Shown: positions 59,582-64,000 of the stretch, in pieces
How the letters are laid out: every line of letters begins with the position of its first letter
Position numbering within the stretch: position 1 is the stretch's first letter
Source of the DNA: Nymphaea colorata
Taxonomy: Eukaryota > Streptophyta > Magnoliopsida > Nymphaeales > Nymphaeaceae
Length of the DNA stretch: 64,000 bases
Direction: 5' to 3'
Assembly: GCF_008831285.2 (NCBI RefSeq)
Contig: NC_045140.1
Coordinates: forward strand, 5,559,528 to 5,623,527
Program-made: the position numbers and the translations under genes
The notes under the pieces: model-generated
The model's database searches: none
Told to the model about the DNA's origin: nothing
Seen by the model: the letters and a program-made list of their open reading frames with translations, nothing else

Positions 59582-59615
<34 letters not shown>

Positions 59616-59673
59616 TGGGGACTTATCCATATTTGGTGAGGAGGGGAGAGAGGAAGGAGTTCTCCTGTCACCA
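57833..59673. other. Intergenic; hairpin, repeats, 5' flank of S1 gene
   Basis: Decayed GGATGTCA-family sequence lies at about 57890–58210, a perfect 12-bp hairpin at 58360–58389, and a 17-bp inverted repeat at 58893–58909 and 59063–59079. A GA run sits at 59584–59613, within 100 bp of the S1-gene start. A minus-strand frame at 58479–58703 could in principle be a relic of the transporter N-terminus, but I cannot support that. Confidence 0.5.
58360..58389. repeat. Perfect 12-bp hairpin
   Basis: ACAGAAATAAAC and GTTTATTTCTGT are exact reverse complements separated by six bases (ATGCGG). A 20-base direct repeat starting AATTGATCTTG lies on both sides (about 58283 and 58400). Confidence 0.85.
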
Positions 59674-62600
59674 ATGTTTGCTGTTGGTACCATCTCCGGC
59701 TTTCCTCTGCTCTCTCAGCCATACGGCAATGATGGTGGCGGCAATCTTGTCACCACCACCACATCCGGTCTTGGTTCCTCGTTGTTTTCCTCTCACAGCT
59801 CATGTGGTTGCATGTGTAATCTCAGAAGTTCAAGTGCTAGGAAGAAGCTCGCATCATGGTCAATGAGAAGTGTGGTTGTATCTTGCGGCGGAGCTAAAGC
59901 GGGAGTGGTGGGTTTAGAGGAAGGAATCGAGAAAGAATCAAAGCTCCTGGCGGGGTCAGAGGAAGGAATCCGGAAAGAACCGAAACCCATGGCAGATTCT
60001 CTGCGAAATAACAAGGTACGACGGGCCGGCCCTCTTTCAAAGCAAACTTATTGGTGTGAAGCATCTGGGGAAATTTGTATCGAAAGAAAGGTGGCATTTT
60101 TTTTTTGTTGGCAAAATAATGCCAATGGTTGGTTGGTGGTTGTGATTTACTTATTCCAGCAGCCATTTGCAATTGATCCGCTCCAAATGCAATCAAGCAC
60201 ATCGGTGCAGTGTTTTGATATATGCTGTAGGCCCTGTATAATGATGCATCGGCTTCTGTTTCTTTCCTTTTTGATTATTTCAAATTGGTTTCTGCTGCTG
60301 GCCATTTGTCTAAAGTTTCATAATTTCCTGATTGGATGCAAACCATCAAACTTATTAATGGAGCATCTATCCCTGTTTAAATTGCGACTTGCAACGTCCT
60401 TGTACCTCATTTGCACTACCAGTTCAATTCTCGTCTGTTCAAGATGCGGCGACTTGCAACGTCCTTCGACGACTATCTTTTGTTTTCACAATGAATAACA
60501 TCATACTACATTAAAGCACTCTGTTCAAGGTGTGGACCGGTAATGCATCATGTTTAACAGCTGGTTTCCATATTTAAGAACCGCATGCTAATCATATCTG
60601 GTTTTGCTTCATCAATCTTTTGCTTTTTAACACAAGATGATTCCTTAAAGTCAGTTCCCAAGTGTTTCTTTCTTCTGCAGGTTACTCTCGTTGATTAAAT
60701 CACACTCTAAGAGCATATTTGGAGTTTCTCATTATCTTGGTAACGGGAATAATATCAGCACAACCTTGTCGACTATGATGCCTTTTTGTAGATCATTCTG
60801 TTGCCGTATTCCAATATTCACATCAAAATTTAGTCTAAATTGAACTGATTTTTGTGTCTTCATAGGGCAATACTTGAATAGTGCGTCTAATACTTTGTTT
60901 CTTGAAGAAGTAGAGATCTGCTGACTGGAAAGCTGCAAAAGCATATAAAGATAGTGGTGTAATCTATGAGGGGAGGATTGGAGGCTTCAACAGTGGTGGT
61001 CTGCTTGTTCGATTTTATTCTCTGGTTGGATTTCTTCCTTATCCTCAGTTGAGCCCATCACATTCTTGTAAAGGTATTGGCTGGGTAGACCTTTTGACAT
61101 ATCCTAGTCAGTAGTTTGCCTAGTTATGTGTGGAGGTTAAAATATAGTAAACATCTTAGCTGGATTTTGATTGAAAAACAATTTAATTTTCAATAGTGAA
61201 CATTCTTAGCTGATACAGCAATTTTAACTTCATAGAAATGCTTGTAGCAGTGATGATGAGTGCAGAAAAACTCTGTCTATGGACATAAACCTTTAGATTC
61301 CTCTGTAGTCAGTATCTTGTTGAGCTCAAACCAATGTGCAAGCTCAAACCAATGTCTGTGCACACGTTAGTTCTGAGGACAATTGAACCCCTTACTATCT
61401 GCTCATAAAGCATCCTTGTATCTTTTGCTGCTTTTTTTATATTGCAAAAACTTGAAATATCATTTCTAGAATAATTTCATAAAGTTCACATTTTTTTTCT
61501 CTTATTCACTTTGTTATTCAACTTTAGTACATTTAAGATTTTTGCAAGAAAGACCATATCTAAAAGAAGAATGTTTCTAAGTAAAACCTGCCAAGAAATG
61601 CTGGAAAACGTTAACTGTCTCTATGTGCCAAAGGTAACCTTCTTTCTTTCACTTGAAACCTTATCCTGAATTTGCTGAAAGAACGCTGGGTACAATATCA
61701 GTCTCTGTGCCAAAAAATAAACTTTTTATTTTCCACTGGAATGGGTGAGGGAGCACAAAAGACTGAGCCGACAGTTAATGGACAATAGAAAATTAAACTA
61801 CCTGGGACAAGAATGACAAATAAATTAAGGATTTGAAGCAAGAGGATACACTAAATGAGAATTGAGGGGTTTGAGTGGTATCAAGTGACAGCTAGTGATG
61901 ACAAAAACAAGAAAAAGAAAAAAAAACAGAATACTTCAGTTGGATAAATATGATAGGCTAGGGCATTTTCGTGGTCAATTATTTTCTGATCAATGACATA
62001 TTGTTAAAGCAGTCATTGTGATGCTTCTCAGTACTATTTGTGACGAGAGGCAAGGTCTGTTGTTCCTGATGAAATTGTATCCAAGATATAGTTGTTTAAG
62101 ATACTCCCATTGGCATTGGTGGCATGCTTTGTTATAGCAATTTTTTGGTAACACTTCACATCCCCTAGGAGACAGGGATGTGAACTATGGACCTTATAAT
62201 TCACAATGTCAATCTGGTGCTTGATAGTCACTGGTCTTCTGACCAATTAGATGCATGCATGTGTACTTGTGTCTTGAATGTTTTCAATTGTGTTGATTTT
62301 TGAAGGTAGTGTTTAATCCTTCAGAACTTTCACTAGCACTGAAAACCTTTTTCTCTTATGCAGAGCCAGGCAAGGCCATTCAGGAAATAGCAAAAACTAT
62401 GGTTGGATCAATCATTTCTGTCAAGGTATTCATTCATTTGTTATTAATTAAATAGAACGTTTTGCTTGCTTAAATTAATTTATATTCCATCCTGCTGTCA
62501 GTTTTACTTTATTTAATTTGTAGACGTGAAGTTCATATGTGCATCTCCCATATCTGGGGTTTTGCTAAGAGATAATTGAATCTCTTTATGATGCTATTCC

Positions 62601-64000
62601 TTGTTGCTGCTCATTGAAGTCTATAATGATTACCTTGGCTACTCCTTTTGAAGTATTATTTTATACTGTGTGATGCTTATATGCATTCACTACAGAAATT
62701 AGGCAGTATGGTGAACATCCATAGCATATCAGGTTTGTTCAGGCTATCTCAACAACATAGAGTTTGTGTTTTCTATTTCCCTTTTCCCTCATCCATACAT
62801 AACTAATTTGGATTCATTTTCTAAAGTTTCTTAGAGATATGCCTTTTTATATCACATAGAGATCCATAAATTCTTATAGTGTTTCTGCATTTAAGAAACA
62901 CTTTATTCTGTTAATTGCATTTGGGATGGCCTAGCTAGAGTTATTGAATAAATAGAAGTTATTTTGCCTTGAGGCAGAATTTCACCAAATGACTTGATTG
63001 TGAGTGCAGTTAGTCTTTCTTGAACATAATGTTTCATCATGGTATAAATGTTCAGCATGACCTACAGTCACTGACCCATAGTTCTCAATCTCATGGACCT
63101 TTTATCCTGCTTCAAAGAAACATGTGAGGTTAGCAGTTTTCACATGGATGAAACAAGAGTGTGTGCTTAAATTTGTCAAGATCAATCTTGAGATTTTCTA
63201 TGTCCATCATGATGAATATGAGGGAAAATTTTCACACCCCTTATGGCTTCTTGCAACATGATTTGTGGCATTCCTAATGACAAAAACCTATGCACATGTG
63301 CAATGTGCACGAACACCAATTGGCATGACAAATGGAGATAATACAAAATAAAGAATAAACAGTTTTATCTAAGAAATTTGAAGTGGAGTGGTGCATGTGT
63401 TTGTAAGCTTTATTAGAGCATCTGATCTATTTCATACTGAATGTCACTATCAAATTGTGTTCATGGATGTATACTAGCTCTCTGAAGAACCATTGCTTAT
63501 AGTTGTCACATGCATGTGCATCTAACAATACTCAAAGTTTGAATTTTCTTGTTCTCTAGGTTATCCATGCAAATGAAGAAAAAAGGAAGCTGATTTTCTC
63601 GGAGAAAGAGGCAATGTGGTCTAACTATTCTAACAGTGTCAAGGTTGGCGATATTTTTGAAGCTAGGGTGGGTTCTGTTGAAGACTATGGTGCTTTTGTG
63701 GACCTACGGTTTCCTGATGGTACAACTTTTTGGTCACTTTAGAAGGGGATTCCATTTTTTTATCATAAGCTTCTGGCTTTTGGACACCAGAAGTTGTCAA
63801 TTGTAGTTAGACATTTTCGTGACCTTTCATTGCTTCAAAATGCTTTTGATTAAGATTGTAAATGGTTTGTGTCATATGGGAGATCATGACTGATTTTTCT
63901 GCAAAAAATTTCAGGGTTGTATCATTTGACTGGACTTTTACACATCTCAGAGGTTTCTTGGGATTTGGTTCAAGATGTAAGGGATGTAGTCAGTGAAGGT
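59674..64000 (+). CDS. Chloroplast S1-domain RNA-binding protein, SRRP1-like (3' end outside window)
   Basis: Five coding exons are seen: 59674–60015, 60914–61073, 62364–62425, 63560–63719 and 63915–64000 (cut by the edge), giving 270 codons so far. The first about 70 residues are Ser/Gly/Thr-rich and carry RSSSARKKLASWSMR, a likely plastid transit peptide; the stretch to residue 114 is poorly conserved. One S1-like fold starts at IYEGRIGGFNSGGLLVRF and includes LVGFLPYPQLSPSHSCK; a second is VGDIFEARVGSVEDYGAFVDLRF, LYHLTGLLHISEVSWDLVQ. Wording and order match Arabidopsis SRRP1 (At3g23700), a plastid RNA-binding protein linked to chloroplast RNA processing and ribosome function. The last third of the family length should follow beyond 64000. 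The start choice rests on it being the first ATG of the frame. Confidence 0.9.

Overview
This is nuclear DNA of a flowering plant. The evidence is multi-exon genes with GT–AG introns and plant-only families (NOI/RIN4, DIR1-type lipid transfer protein, SHV3-type GPI-anchored phosphodiesterase-like protein, plastid-targeted S1 protein), AT-rich intergenic DNA, long (AT)n, (TC)n and (GA)n tracts, and many small non-autonomous transposons. The species cannot be fixed from the window. Gene density is low: six complete protein genes, one gene cut by the right edge, two identical tRNA-Lys genes, one broken host transporter gene and one old LTR element.

Layout. 1–11.6 kb has no supportable gene. It holds degraded repeats, microsatellites and hAT-type MITEs built of GAGCTCG-rich sequence, one with a perfect 8-bp target duplication at 6130–6645. 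A small NOI/RIN4-like gene lies at 11.7–12.5 kb, followed by a repeat-rich gap to 18.9 kb. The organellar phenylalanyl-tRNA synthetase gene (10 coding exons, 428 aa) spans 18,983–28,656. Its fifth intron is swollen by a 3.3-kb LTR element in the opposite orientation that carries a piece of an S-formylglutathione hydrolase gene. A tRNA-Lys(UUU) gene sits at 31.0 kb and a Hev b 5-like acidic protein gene at 31.8–33.1 kb. After a 5-kb gap come an intronless DIR1-like lipid transfer protein gene (38.3 kb) and a nine-exon SHV3-like gene (40.2–45.0 kb) with one GC–AG intron and a possible overlapping uORF.

45–51 kb is repeat-rich. It holds two tRNA-like SINE candidates and, at 49.67–51.03 kb, three tandem copies (period about 430 bp) of a MITE plus its flank. 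A VOC/glyoxalase-fold gene lies at 51.8–52.9 kb, the second tRNA-Lys(UUU) at 55.3 kb, a hAT MITE with a perfect 8-bp target duplication at 55.6 kb, a degraded HAK/KUP potassium transporter gene on the minus strand at 56.2–57.8 kb, and the 5' part of an SRRP1-like chloroplast S1-domain gene from 59.7 kb to the edge.

The genes do not form a pathway or cluster; they are ordinary neighbours in a plant genome. I found no new multi-gene system. The points most worth a second look are the gene-carrying LTR fossil inside the synthetase intron, the tandem MITE array, the potassium transporter pseudogene and the regulatory-looking palindromes upstream of the lipid transfer and SHV3-like genes. Exon boundaries were read by eye from splice motifs, reading frame and remembered family sequences; no alignment or expression data were available.
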